The notes below the pieces were generated by a model that did no database searches, was not told the DNA's origin, and was given only the letters and a program-made list of their open reading frames with translations. 64,000 bases of DNA, from contig JAFWTA010000030.1 in NCBI GenBank assembly GCA_017519145.1, forward strand, positions 62,001-126,000, read 5' to 3'. Within the stretch, counting starts at the first letter, position 1; every line of letters starts with the position of its first letter. Positions 25,558 to 34,038 of the stretch are shown here, in pieces. Made by a program: the position numbers and the translations under genes. This stretch comes from Ruminococcus sp. Lineage in GTDB: Bacteria > Bacillota > Clostridia > Oscillospirales > Ruminococcaceae.

Positions 25558-26262
25558 CTATATGACCATTCCGCCGTTGACAGCAAGGATCTGTCCGGTA
25601 ATGTATTCCGCCCGCCCGGAAGCGAGGAAGGAAACTGCGTCAGCGATATGACGGGGCTGTCCGAATATTCCAAGCGGAATATCTTCTTTGATCAGTTCAA
25701 GGTCTTCTTCCGAGAAGTGAGCATTCATTTCTGTCATTATAAATCCGGGAGATACGCAGTTTACTCTTATCCCTGAAGGAGCGACCTCCTTGGCTAGAGC
25801 TTTTGTAAAACCGATCACACCTGCTTTTGATGCTGAGTAATCCACTTCACATGAAGCGCCACATTGTCCCCACATTGACGAAATATTGATGATATTTCCG
25901 CTTTTAAATTTTATCATCTCAGGGAGAACAGCTCTTGTACAGTTCATTGTTCCTCTGAGATTGATATCAAGTATCCTATTTGCGCTTTTTTCGGATGTAT
26001 CGGTAAAAAGTTCTATTTCGGACACTCCTGCGTTGTTTACAAGCAGATCAATGCGCCCGATCTCAGTAACCGCTGAAATCACCTCGGTATTGTGTGATAC
26101 ATCGAAGCATACAGCAGTTCCTCCTGTTTCCGAAGCAATTCTTTCGGCTTTTTCCTTAGAATGAGCATAATTAATATATAATGTGTAACCGTCGGCGGCA
26201 AGCTGACGGCATATCGCTTCTCCGATACCTCCTGCGCCGCCTGTTACAAGTGCATATTTCAT
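25558..26262 (-). CDS. Short-chain dehydrogenase/reductase (FabG-like)
   Basis: A 234-aa NAD(P)-dependent oxidoreductase of the classical SDR family. TGGAGGIGEAIC at residue 7 binds the dinucleotide, NNAGVS near 90 is the structural motif, and Ser in NISSMWG, Tyr and Lys in DYSASKAG form the catalytic set. The arrangement resembles YmfI/FabG proteins, but no fatty-acid genes surround it, so the substrate is open. A TATAAT -10 lies at 26297-26302 on the minus strand with a poor -35. It is the first gene of a two-gene unit with the HD hydrolase and diverges from the DUF896 gene. Confidence 0.9.
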   Translation of the reverse strand: MKYALVTGGAGGIGEAICRQLAADGYTLYINYAHSKEKAERIASETGGTAVCFDVSHNTEVISAVTEIGRIDLLVNNAGVSEIELFTDTSEKSANRILDINLRGTMNCTRAVLPEMIKFKSGNIINISSMWGQCGASCEVDYSASKAGVIGFTKALAKEVAPSGIRVNCVSPGFIMTEMNAHFSEEDLELIKEDIPLGIFGQPRHIADAVSFLASGRAEYITGQILAVNGGMVI

Positions 26263-26334
26263 AGCCGTTTCTCCTTATAAGCAATAGTGTTTAATTATTA
26301 TAACATATTCTGCCGCAAAAATCCAGTATGATAC

Positions 26335-26363
26335 TTGAAATTAATGCGAATTCATGTTACAAT
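26335..26363 (+). promoter_or_regulatory. Promoter of the DUF896-cdd unit
   Basis: TTGAAA, 17 bases, TACAAT, divergent from the SDR promoter. Confidence 0.7.
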
Positions 26364-26393
26364 GTATATAATATTGTATAGGGAGTGTTAGAT

Positions 26394-26597
26394 TTGGATC
26401 AGAAAAAAATAGACCGCATCAATGAGCTTGCTCGCAAATCCAAGACAGAAGGTCTTACAGATGCCGAAAAGGCTGAGCAGACAGAGCTCAGGAACGAATA
26501 CAGAAGAGCAGTTACAGGCAATCTTGCTGCTCAGCTCGAGAATACATATATAATGACACCTGACGGCAGGAAGCACAAGGTAGGCAAAGGAAGGTGA
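26394..26597 (+). CDS. DUF896 (YnzC-like) small protein
   Basis: A 67-aa protein of the DUF896 family, related to B. subtilis YnzC. KIDRINELARKSK then LTDAEKAEQTELRNEYR, and a C-terminal PDGRKHKVGKG, match the family. I place the start at TTG 26394, eight bases after AGGGAG; this makes the N-terminus begin just before KIDRINEL as in relatives. GTG 26385 falls on the ribosome site itself. It is the first gene of a compact run with cdd, a GNAT gene and an unknown gene. Function is unknown; YnzC has been linked to the SOS-region genes of Bacillus, but no such context exists here. Confidence 0.85.
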   Translation: MDQKKIDRINELARKSKTEGLTDAEKAEQTELRNEYRRAVTGNLAAQLENTYIMTPDGRKHKVGKGR

Positions 26598-26602
26598 GTG
26601 TC

Positions 26603-26995
26603 ATGACCAATGATGAGCTGTTTCGCGAAGCCGTAAAGGCTTCGGAGAGAGCATACTCAAAATACTCCGGTTTTTCCGTTGGAGCGGCTCTCTTGACTGA
26701 CGATGGAAAGCTTTACACAGGATGCAATATTGAAAACTCATCGTATTCTCTTACTAACTGCGCAGAGAGAACTGCCGTATTTAAAGCAGTGTCCGATGGA
26801 TGTACAAAGTTCAGGGCCATTGCGGTCGCAGGCAGCGGCAGCGGAGATTTCTCCAAGCCATGTTTTCCGTGCGGAGCCTGTCTGCAAGTCCTCAGCGAGT
26901 TTTGCGGTGATGAATTTACGGTTGTCCTGTCAGACGGAGCCTATAAGCTCTCGGATTTTTTGCCGATGCGTTTTTCTGAGGAGAGCATGAAGTGA
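26603..26995 (+). CDS. cdd: Cytidine deaminase
   Basis: Zinc enzyme converting cytidine and deoxycytidine to uridine forms in pyrimidine salvage. The 130-aa protein has the homotetrameric-type motifs CAERTA near 54 and PCGAC near 88, giving one glutamate and three cysteine ligands. ATG 26603 is preferred over an in-frame GTG nine bases upstream since the GGAAGG site is better placed. It starts five bases after the DUF896 gene and its stop overlaps the next start. A pyrimidine nucleoside phosphorylase gene lies elsewhere in the window at 52519. Confidence 0.95.
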   Translation: MTNDELFREAVKASERAYSKYSGFSVGAALLTDDGKLYTGCNIENSSYSLTNCAERTAVFKAVSDGCTKFRAIAVAGSGSGDFSKPCFPCGACLQVLSEFCGDEFTVVLSDGAYKLSDFLPMRFSEESMK

Positions 26996-27483
26996 TAAAG
27001 TTTTTCGAGGAAACTAAAGATAAAAAACAATATATGGATCTGCTCCTTATCGGAGACGAACAGGAGGATATGATCCTCAAGTATCTTTCGCGCGGCAGAC
27101 TGTTTGTGATGGAAAATGACGATAATGTCATAGCGGTCTGCGTTGTAACAGATGAAGGTAACGGAACTCTTGAGATAAAAAATATAGCTGTTTCTCCTGT
27201 TTTTAGGCGTTCAGGCTGCGGAAAAAGAATGATCTCTTTCATTGAAAATGAATTTGCGGGATCATTCCGCAGACTTACCGTCGGAACAGGAGACAGTCCG
27301 CTGACAGTGCCGTTTTATGAGCACTGCGGCTTTATAAGAAGCGGCGTTATCAAGAATTTTTTCATTGATAACTATGATCACCCGATAATCGAAGCGGGTG
27401 TTAAATTATGTGATATGATATGTTTTGAAAAGGAGCTTCCTGATAAATATGGAACAGTTAGCGAAGGTTTTGCCGAAATATAA
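26992..27483 (+). CDS. GNAT family N-acetyltransferase
   Basis: A 163-aa acetyltransferase. The beta strand and pyrophosphate loop IKNIAVSPVFRRSGCGKRMI (about 63-82) are typical GNAT motif A, and VPFYEHCGFIRSG is motif B. It appears to start with GTG 26992, overlapping the cdd stop as GTGA, so translational coupling is likely. The acceptor substrate is unknown. The C-terminus extends about 30 residues past the usual end and overlaps the start of the next gene. Confidence 0.87.
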   Translation: MIKFFEETKDKKQYMDLLLIGDEQEDMILKYLSRGRLFVMENDDNVIAVCVVTDEGNGTLEIKNIAVSPVFRRSGCGKRMISFIENEFAGSFRRLTVGTGDSPLTVPFYEHCGFIRSGVIKNFFIDNYDHPIIEAGVKLCDMICFEKELPDKYGTVSEGFAEI

Positions 27484-27946
27484 GGAAAACATAATAGTTG
27501 CCGTGGTATTCAGAAAGCATTTCGAGTGGTATGTGGCACCGAAAAATCTCTGGAAAATGGACTATGAGAAGCTTTACAGGATATGGAAGGCTCTTTACTC
27601 GCGAAGCGGCAGGTCTTATGAAGACTTCGAGCGTGAAATTGGAAGTTACGAGGACTTTTGCTCTAAAAGATGGGGGATAGAGGTACTTAACGAGGATACC
27701 GCAAGCCATTTTCTCGGGCATTTGTTCAAATGCAGATACTCCGCAGATGAGCTCAGACTGCTCAGGACTATGGCACGCGATGATAAGAAAGTAGATTACG
27801 AACCTTCTCTCTACATTGATTTTGACAGTAATAAAATGTATTCCGTTTATCCTAAGCCCGAAAACTTCGAGAGTTTTGTGCCTGACGGATGGAGCGGACG
27901 ATATGGTGATTTTTCCGCGATGATACCTGCGGACAAACGATTTTGA
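27449..27946 (+). CDS. Unrecognised protein
   Basis: I do not recognise this 165-aa protein. It is soluble, rich in aromatic residues and charged, with KHFEWYVAPKNLWKMDYEKLYRIW near the N-terminus (about 22-45) and a C-terminal YIDFDSNKMYSVYPKPENFE. No signal peptide, membrane segment or metal motif is evident. ATG 27449 lies 14 bases beyond AAGGAG, a long spacing, and overlaps the end of the GNAT gene. It ends 17 bases before a radical-SAM gene. The frame has coding character like its neighbours and overlaps fit an operon, so I think it is real. Confidence 0.65.
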   Translation: MEQLAKVLPKYKENIIVAVVFRKHFEWYVAPKNLWKMDYEKLYRIWKALYSRSGRSYEDFEREIGSYEDFCSKRWGIEVLNEDTASHFLGHLFKCRYSADELRLLRTMARDDKKVDYEPSLYIDFDSNKMYSVYPKPENFESFVPDGWSGRYGDFSAMIPADKRF

Positions 27947-27963
27947 GATTTTTCGGAGGAAAT

Positions 27964-29802
27964 ATGCTGAAAGATTTAATAGAAAAACATCTTCTTGAGG
28001 TCCAGAAACCTTCAAGATATATCGGCGGTGAAGTCGGCAGCGTGATCAAAGACAAATCAAAAGTGGATGTCAGATTTGCGTTCTGCTTCCCTGATACATA
28101 CGATATCGGTATGTCACATCTTGGCATGAAGATATTGTACTCCCTTACAAACGAGCGTGAAAACTACTGGTGCGAGCGCTGTTTTGCGCCCGGAGAGGAT
28201 TTTGAGGCTATAATGCGCGAGAATAATATTCCGTTGTACGCACTCGAAAGCCTTGATCCCATAAAGGATTTTGATTTTATTGGCTTTACTATGCAGTATG
28301 AGCTCTCATACACCAATGTGCTGAATATGCTTGATCTTGCAGGTATACCGATCTTCTCTGCTGACAGAACGCAGGAGCTTACACAGATAGTTGTTGCCGG
28401 AGGCCCCTGCGTATGCAATCCTGAGCCTCTCGCAGACTTTTTTGATATTTTTATACTTGGCGAAGGCGAAGAGGTAAACCTTGAACTGATGGATCTTTAC
28501 GCAGCGATGAAGAAGCAGAGAGCTTCAAGAGATGATTTTCTGCGCAAAGCAGCTCAGATCGAAGGTGTTTACGTTCCGAAGTTTTATCACTTTATATATA
28601 AAGAAGACGGTACTATAGACAAACTTGAGATTTCCGACGGAGCGCCGGAAATTGTTCATAAAAGGATAATCAAGGACTTCGATAAAGTTTTTTACCCGGA
28701 TAATTTTGTTGTTCCTTTTACTGAAATAGTTCAGGACAGAGCATCAGTCGAGGTGCTTCGCGGATGTATACGCGGCTGCCGTTTCTGTCAGGCAGGCTTT
28801 ATATACAGACCATTCCGTGAAAAACATACGGATACGATATGCAGGGAAGTCAAGTGTCTCTGCGAAAATACGGGGTACGATGAAGTCTCTCTTGCGTCCC
28901 TCAGCACAAGCGATCATTCGGAGATCGATCCTATGCTGACTGCGCTTCTTGATTATACGGTAAGTGAGAGGATAAATCTCTCTCTTCCGTCACTGAGAGT
29001 TGATAATTTCTCTGAGGCCCTCCTTGAAAAGATCAAGAAAGTCAGAAAGAGTGGTCTTACATTTGCAGCTGAGGGAGGAACACAGCGACTTCGTGATGTT
29101 ATTAATAAAAATGTTTCGGAAGATGAGATCATGAATACCTGCCGAATTGCGTTTGAAGGAGGCTATTCTTCTGTAAAGCTTTATTTTATGATGGGACTTC
29201 CCACAGAGACCGATGAGGACATCGTCGGTATCGCCGATCTGGCTAACAGAATAATCGACCTTTATTATAGTATAGAGAACCGTCCCAAGGGCAGGGGAGT
29301 ACAGATATCCATAAGCTGTGCAACTTTCGTTCCCAAGCCCTTTACCCCTTTCCAGTTCGAGCCTCAGGATACAAAGGAAATGATCGAGCATAAGCAGAAG
29401 CTGCTTCTGGACTCTGTCAAGACCAAGAAGATCAAGGTCAGCTACCACAACCCGGAAGTCAGCCGGCTTGAGGTTATTCTCGCCAAGGGCGACAGAAGAC
29501 TGTGCAGGGCAGTATATACCGCATGGAAAAAAGGCTGCAAGTTCGACAGCTGGGATGAATACTTCAACTTTGAGAAATGGATGGAAGCCTTCTCCGAATG
29601 CGGGATAGATACTTCTTTTTATGCAAACCGCAGATTTGAGTACGATGAGATACTCCCATGGGATCATCTTGACTATTTTGTCAGCAAGGAGTTCCTTATC
29701 CGCGAAAATAAAACTGCCCATAAATCAATAACAACGCCTAACTGCCGTCTGAGATGCTCAGGCTGCGGAGTCAATAAAAAAGTCGGGAGGGAATGCTTTT
29801 GA
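27964..29802 (+). CDS. TIGR03960-type B12-binding domain radical SAM protein
   Basis: A 612-aa protein with an N-terminal B12-binding-like domain (FCFPDTYDIGMSHLG near 42, AGGPCVCNPEPLADF near 145) and a radical SAM core with the cluster motif CIRGCRFCQAGF near 266, followed by AEGGTQRLRDVINK. Members are nearly always encoded next to a TIGR03936/DUF2344 protein, as here; in other genomes the two are fused. The reaction is not established. ATG 27964 has GGAGG five bases upstream. The C-terminus has cysteines in CRLRCSGCGVNKK, a likely extra metal site. Confidence 0.9.
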   Translation: MLKDLIEKHLLEVQKPSRYIGGEVGSVIKDKSKVDVRFAFCFPDTYDIGMSHLGMKILYSLTNERENYWCERCFAPGEDFEAIMRENNIPLYALESLDPIKDFDFIGFTMQYELSYTNVLNMLDLAGIPIFSADRTQELTQIVVAGGPCVCNPEPLADFFDIFILGEGEEVNLELMDLYAAMKKQRASRDDFLRKAAQIEGVYVPKFYHFIYKEDGTIDKLEISDGAPEIVHKRIIKDFDKVFYPDNFVVPFTEIVQDRASVEVLRGCIRGCRFCQAGFIYRPFREKHTDTICREVKCLCENTGYDEVSLASLSTSDHSEIDPMLTALLDYTVSERINLSLPSLRVDNFSEALLEKIKKVRKSGLTFAAEGGTQRLRDVINKNVSEDEIMNTCRIAFEGGYSSVKLYFMMGLPTETDEDIVGIADLANRIIDLYYSIENRPKGRGVQISISCATFVPKPFTPFQFEPQDTKEMIEHKQKLLLDSVKTKKIKVSYHNPEVSRLEVILAKGDRRLCRAVYTAWKKGCKFDSWDEYFNFEKWMEAFSECGIDTSFYANRRFEYDEILPWDHLDYFVSKEFLIRENKTAHKSITTPNCRLRCSGCGVNKKVGRECF

Positions 29803-30452
29803 TCCGTGTAAGAGCAACATTTGAAAAATGCGGCCGCGCAAAATACATCTCTCACCTTGACCTGAACCGCTGTATGCTCAGGACTTTCAGACGCTCGGGA
29901 CTTCCTATATGGTACACAGAGGGCTTCAATCCGCATCCATATTACTCTTTCGCTCTGGCACTTTCTCTCGGCTTCGAGAGCAGCTGCGAAATACTGGACT
30001 TCAATCTTAACGAAGAAATGCCTTTTGACGAGATAAGGGACAGGCTAAATGCAGTAATGCCGGAGGGGATGAAAATAATAAAGGTCGCCGAGCAAAAGCA
30101 GAAGATAACCGCGATCACCGAAGCGGAATACAGTTTTTCTCTTACAGCTGCCGATACAGACAGACTTTTCAGCGATGTGGAAGCTCTGCTCGCTCAGCCC
30201 GAGATACTTATCGACAAGAAGACGAAAAAAGGCATCAAGACTGTTGATATAAAGCCGTCTATTAAGGTAATAGTCTGCGAAAAGACCGGTAATTCCGTTG
30301 ATATGGCAATAAGGCTGCCTGCAGGGACTCAGACTAATTTCAACCCAACACTCTTCATTGATGCACTCAGGAATATGGCGGGAGAGCCCTTTGAGGCTGA
30401 AAAAATACGCCGCACGGGAATTTTTTGCGAAAATAATGAAATTTTTTCGTGA
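29799..30452 (+). CDS. TIGR03936/DUF2344 family protein
   Basis: Partner of the radical SAM protein, about 217 aa. The N-terminal IRVRATFEKCGRAKYISHLD and RRSGLPIWYTEGFNPHP blocks are the family signature; members are thought to act with TIGR03960 in RNA-related chemistry, but the function is not established. Start choice: GGGAGGG ends three bases before ATG 29793 but eight before TTG 29799, and TTG overlaps the preceding stop as TTGA, so TTG is preferred. The C-terminal half is basic and unrelated to known catalytic domains. The rplS promoter lies immediately downstream. Confidence 0.87.
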   Translation: MIRVRATFEKCGRAKYISHLDLNRCMLRTFRRSGLPIWYTEGFNPHPYYSFALALSLGFESSCEILDFNLNEEMPFDEIRDRLNAVMPEGMKIIKVAEQKQKITAITEAEYSFSLTAADTDRLFSDVEALLAQPEILIDKKTKKGIKTVDIKPSIKVIVCEKTGNSVDMAIRLPAGTQTNFNPTLFIDALRNMAGEPFEAEKIRRTGIFCENNEIFS

Positions 30453-30458
30453 AAACAC

Positions 30459-30487
30459 TTGCATTTTTCTGCAAAGTATGTTATCAT
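30459..30487 (+). promoter_or_regulatory. Promoter of rplS
   Basis: TTGCAT, 17 bases, TATCAT, starting seven bases after the preceding gene. Confidence 0.7.
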
Positions 30488-30493
30488 ATAAAA

Positions 30494-30690
30494 GCATTTG
30501 AAATCCGTTCGGACATTTTATGCCCGAATGAGGGTTAATGCCGAAAGACATTAAATCGGATAGTCCGCTGCCTGCTGCTCATTTAATGGGCCCGAGCGCT
30601 CAAAGCGCCGCTTTATTTATTCCTGCGTATGCCGAATGCTGAACGGTACACTGCGGGACAGGTAAGAATGTTCGGAAATTTTAGGAGGAA
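30494..30690 (+). promoter_or_regulatory. Structured 5' leader of rplS
   Basis: About 200 nt between promoter and ATG with several nested stems. ATCCG (30503-30507) pairs with CGGAT (30557-30561) and encloses two hairpins, TTCGG/CCGAA at 30508-30528 and TTAATG/CATTAA at 30535-30554, forming a three-way junction. A third hairpin, GCGCT/AGCGC, lies at 30596-30608. Such a leader suggests autogenous control by L19, known in Firmicutes as L19 leader RNAs; the usual Bacillus element is shorter, so this could be a different class. Confidence 0.6.
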
Positions 30691-30696
30691 AATAAA

Positions 30697-31041
30697 ATGG
30701 ATGCACTCAAGTTAATCAGCGAATCAAGCATGAAGGAAAATGTTCCGCAGTTCAACGTAGGTGATACCGTTAAGGTTCACGTTCAGATCAAGGAAGGCGA
30801 TAAGAGCCGTATCCAGATCTTCGAGGGTACTGTAATTGCCAAGAAGCACGGCGGAATCAGCGAGACCTTTACTGTAAGACGTGTTGCACACGGCTGCGGT
30901 ATCGAAAGAGTATTCCCTCTTCACTCTCCTGTTGTTGACAAGGTAGAGGTCGTAAGATACGGTAAGGTTCGCAGAGCTAAGCTCTACTACCTCAGAGACA
31001 GAGTTGGTAAGGCTGCTAAGGTTAAGGAACAGATCCGCTAA
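30697..31041 (+). CDS. rplS: 50S ribosomal protein L19
   Basis: A 114-aa ribosomal protein at the 30S-50S interface. The family blocks [50 protein letters not shown] and [16 protein letters not shown] are all present. A strong AGGAGG precedes ATG 30697. It follows a long structured leader and is closed by two hairpins, and it heads the Firmicute order rplS-lepB-rbgA-rnhB-yraN. Codon use is strongly biased, as expected for a highly expressed gene. Confidence 0.98.
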   Translation: MDALKLISESSMKENVPQFNVGDTVKVHVQIKEGDKSRIQIFEGTVIAKKHGGISETFTVRRVAHGCGIERVFPLHSPVVDKVEVVRYGKVRRAKLYYLRDRVGKAAKVKEQIR

Positions 31042-31053
31042 CAGGTTGCAGAC

Positions 31054-31121
31054 TGAGTTCAGCCGACTTTGTCTCGGCTGACTCATCTTCTTTCCTTGAG
31101 GGACTTAAAGTCCCTTTTTTG
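31054..31121 (+). terminator. Double hairpin and terminator after rplS
   Basis: A first hairpin pairs TGAGTtCAGCCGA with TCGGCTGaCTCA (31054-31085). A second, AGGGACT/AGTCCCT with a T run, lies at 31099-31121. The second is the terminator proper. Confidence 0.85.
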
Positions 31122-31159
31122 CTACATTTTTATAATTAAGAAAGTCTGGAGGCAGCATT

Positions 31160-31945
31160 ATGGCTGACGAAACAAAAAACACTACAGAAAACACAGAAAC
31201 AGAGGCGGTTGCCGAAGCTGTTGAAGATATTGAAGATGCAGCTGAAGAGCTTATAGAAGCTGCGGATGACGATACCGATGATGAAGCCGCTGATGATGAG
31301 TCAGGCGACGAAGAGGAAGAAGAAGAGGAAGAAAAAGCAGAGAAAAAAGAAGGCAACTTTATCAATGATGTTATTGAGATAGTCGAATCAACACTGCTTA
31401 CTGTATTTGTCATAATCATGATATTTACATATCTTCTCCACCCCGTAAATGTAGTCGGAAGCTCTATGAATAACACCCTTTTCGACGGTAACAGGGTTTT
31501 CATGACAACTGTATACACAGGTCCTCATTACGGAGACATTCTCGTTATCAATAACGATATGGCGTATTTCCTTGACGAAAACGGCAAGGTTATTGAAAAG
31601 GATATCACCGGTTCAGGTCTGAAGGAATGCATTATCAAGCGAGTTATTGCAGAGCCGGGTCAGACCATCGACTTTGATGTTGATAAAGAACAGGTCATCG
31701 TAGACGGCAAGGTTCTTGATGAACCTTATATCAGACAGACCGTCATAAGCGACGGCGGAAACTTCAATTTCCCCATAACAGTACCTGAGGGATACTACTT
31801 TGTTATGGGAGATAACAGACGCGAGTCAGCTGACAGCCGTAATGGCGAGGTAGGTCTTATCAAGAAAGAACAGATCTACGGAAAGGCTATCGTTAAGTAT
31901 TCACCTATAAAGGAATTCAAGTTCCTTTTCTTCAAAAATAAATAA
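31160..31945 (+). CDS. lepB: Signal peptidase I with long acidic N-terminal extension
   Basis: Removes signal peptides from exported proteins. The 261-aa protein begins with about 65 residues that are almost all Glu, Asp, Ala and Thr, then has one transmembrane helix (about 72-94) and the catalytic domain. The nucleophile Ser102 lies in GSSMNNTLFDG, the general-base Lys in CIIKRVIAEPG near 157, and GDNRRESADSRN is box E. The acidic cytoplasmic tail is unusual in length. It is followed by a second signal peptidase gene in a TAATG overlap, so the two are coupled. Confidence 0.95.
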   Translation: MADETKNTTENTETEAVAEAVEDIEDAAEELIEAADDDTDDEAADDESGDEEEEEEEEKAEKKEGNFINDVIEIVESTLLTVFVIIMIFTYLLHPVNVVGSSMNNTLFDGNRVFMTTVYTGPHYGDILVINNDMAYFLDENGKVIEKDITGSGLKECIIKRVIAEPGQTIDFDVDKEQVIVDGKVLDEPYIRQTVISDGGNFNFPITVPEGYYFVMGDNRRESADSRNGEVGLIKKEQIYGKAIVKYSPIKEFKFLFFKNK

Positions 31946-32514
31946 TGATCAAAAAGATCATCGGTCTATTTGAAACTTTGCTCATCACATTCTTTGTGGT
32001 GAGCATGGTATTTACATTCTGTTTTGCAACCTATACTATTGATGGTGAATCAATGGAAAGCACTCTGTCACGGGGAGATACCGTTTTAGTCAGCAAGATA
32101 TGCTTTTCGGAAAAGGCAGGCGATATTATCATCGCTGACACCGATAAAGCAGTTACTTTTGATGAAAACGGGAATATAACTGTCAAAAATGTTGTTGAAA
32201 AGCTCATTGTAAAACGAGTTATCGCTGCAGAAGGGCAGACTGTGAATATTGATTTTGCCAAAGGAAAGGTGTATGTTGACGGCAATGAGCTTCGCGAGGA
32301 TTATGCAAGCGGCCTCACGCACCTTGATGAAGGTGCTTTCACAGGCAAATATCCTGTAAAAGTTCCGGAAGGCTATCTTTTTGTTATGGGGGACAACAGA
32401 AGAAATTCGCTCGACAGCCGTTCCTCTGAGCTTGGCTTTGTCTCAGTAAAGGACGTAGAAGGAAAAGTGATCATGAGGATGGCTCCCACAGATAAATTCG
32501 GCAAAGTCAAATAA
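31945..32514 (+). CDS. lepB: Second signal peptidase I
   Basis: A shorter type I signal peptidase of 189 aa directly coupled to the first. One N-terminal helix (about 8-30) precedes catalytic Ser36 in GESMESTL and Lys90 in LIVKRVIAAEG; GDNRRNSLDSRSSELG is the conserved C-terminal block. Both catalytic residues are intact, so it should be active. The pair differ mostly in the region between Ser and Lys, which suggests different substrate ranges or timing. It ends 19 bases before rbgA. Confidence 0.94.
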   Translation: MIKKIIGLFETLLITFFVVSMVFTFCFATYTIDGESMESTLSRGDTVLVSKICFSEKAGDIIIADTDKAVTFDENGNITVKNVVEKLIVKRVIAAEGQTVNIDFAKGKVYVDGNELREDYASGLTHLDEGAFTGKYPVKVPEGYLFVMGDNRRNSLDSRSSELGFVSVKDVEGKVIMRMAPTDKFGKVK

Positions 32515-32533
32515 ACGCCGTCAGGAGGCAAGT

Positions 32534-33415
32534 GTGGATAATACCGACATGAAACAGATCCAGTGGTTTCCGGGACATATGGCAAAAACAAGGAGACTGA
32601 TCGCATCTACTCTCTCTTTGGTCGATGCCGTTGTTGAGATAGTAGACGCACGTTCTCCGCTCAGCAGCAGAAATCCCGAAATGGATCATATGACAAAGAA
32701 TAAACCAAGACTGGTTCTGCTAAATAAAAGCGATCTTGCTGACGAGAAAACAACTCAGCAGTGGATAAATTACTTCAGAAGAAACGGCAGCGAAGCTCTT
32801 GCAGTAGATTGCAAATCAGGCAAGGGACTGAAGTCCATTCTGCCTGCATTGAAAAGCACTGTACTGAAAGAGCTTATGGATAAGCGTGAAAAGAACGGCA
32901 TGAAAGGAGCTGCTATAAGACTTATGATCGTCGGCATCCCAAATGTCGGAAAGTCGTCTCTTATCAATAAGTTAGCAGGGTCTAAGCGAGCAAAAGTTGA
33001 GGACAGGCCCGGCGTTACAAGAACCAAACAGTGGGTAAAGCTGGATAATAACACCGAACTCCTTGATATGCCGGGAGTACTATGGCCTAAATTTGAAGAT
33101 CAGAGTGTTGCTGTAAGGCTGGCATTTACAGGTGCTATAAGCGATGATATACTTGATATAGAAACTCTTGCAATGAAGCTGCTGTCATATCTTGCCGAGA
33201 ATTATCCTAATTCTCTTACAGAAAGATATAAGATCGAGCTCTCAGATGAGGAGACAGGTCTTGATCTTCTTGAAAAAGTCGGAAAAAAACGCGGCATGAT
33301 GATATCCGGCGGTGAAATAAATACCGAGCGTGCAGCTATAACTGTGCTGGACGAGTTCAGAAGCGGAAAGCTTGGCAGGATTACTCTTGAAGCTCCTCCG
33401 CAGAAGGAGCAGTAA
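32534..33415 (+). CDS. rbgA: Ribosome biogenesis GTPase RbgA (YlqF)
   Basis: Circularly permuted GTPase needed for late 50S assembly in Firmicutes. In its 293 aa the motifs appear in the permuted order: G4 as LLNKSDLA near 66, then G1 IVGIPNVGKSSL near 135, then G3 DMPGVLWPK. The N-terminal WFPGHMAKTRR is the family start. GTG 32534 lies five bases after AGGAGG and is preferred; ATG 32549 would leave a very long spacing. It overlaps rnhB as TAATG. Confidence 0.95.
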   Translation: MDNTDMKQIQWFPGHMAKTRRLIASTLSLVDAVVEIVDARSPLSSRNPEMDHMTKNKPRLVLLNKSDLADEKTTQQWINYFRRNGSEALAVDCKSGKGLKSILPALKSTVLKELMDKREKNGMKGAAIRLMIVGIPNVGKSSLINKLAGSKRAKVEDRPGVTRTKQWVKLDNNTELLDMPGVLWPKFEDQSVAVRLAFTGAISDDILDIETLAMKLLSYLAENYPNSLTERYKIELSDEETGLDLLEKVGKKRGMMISGGEINTERAAITVLDEFRSGKLGRITLEAPPQKEQ

Positions 33416-34038
33416 TGGCAAGGATCATTCTCCACAAGGAACTTTTTGAATACGATTCCCAGCTTCGTCGGGAATATCCTTTGTTCTGCGGAGTTGATGA
33501 AGCAGGCAGGGGACCTCTTGCAGGTGATGTATATGCCGCAGCCGTCATTCTCAATGATGATGTCCTTATCAATTATCTCAATGACAGCAAGAAGATCTCT
33601 GAAAAGAGAAGAGAACTTCTGTACGATGAAGTAATAGAAAAGGCCGACGCCTACTGTATTGCAACAGCATCCGTTGAAGAGATCGACCGTCTGAATATCC
33701 TTCAGGCAACCATGCTTGCCATGAGGAGAGCGGTAGAAGGACTTGGCGTGAAACCTGATCTTGCACTTATTGACGGAAACAGACTTCCCGAGCTTGAATG
33801 CGAAAGCCGCTATGTTATTCACGGAGATGCGGTCTCAGCTTCCATTGCGGCTGCTTCTATACTGGCAAAAGTGTCACGAGACCGTTATATGCGTGAGCTC
33901 GATGAAAAAAATCCGCAGTACTGCTTCGGTAAGCATAAAGGCTATGGAACTGCACTGCATTACGAAAAGCTTGCGGAATACGGCATATCAGATGTACACC
34001 GCAGGACATTTTTAAAAAAGCTATATGACGAAAAGTGA
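33415..34038 (+). CDS. rnhB: Ribonuclease HII
   Basis: Cuts RNA in RNA-DNA hybrids and single embedded ribonucleotides. The 207-aa protein shows the acidic active-site pair in CGVDEAGRGPLAG (Asp28, Glu29), a third Asp in LALIDGNRLP, and ASILAKVSRDR with the fourth. Length is normal. It is coupled to rbgA by TAATG and overlaps yraN by 14 bases. Confidence 0.96.
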   Translation: MARIILHKELFEYDSQLRREYPLFCGVDEAGRGPLAGDVYAAAVILNDDVLINYLNDSKKISEKRRELLYDEVIEKADAYCIATASVEEIDRLNILQATMLAMRRAVEGLGVKPDLALIDGNRLPELECESRYVIHGDAVSASIAAASILAKVSRDRYMRELDEKNPQYCFGKHKGYGTALHYEKLAEYGISDVHRRTFLKKLYDEK

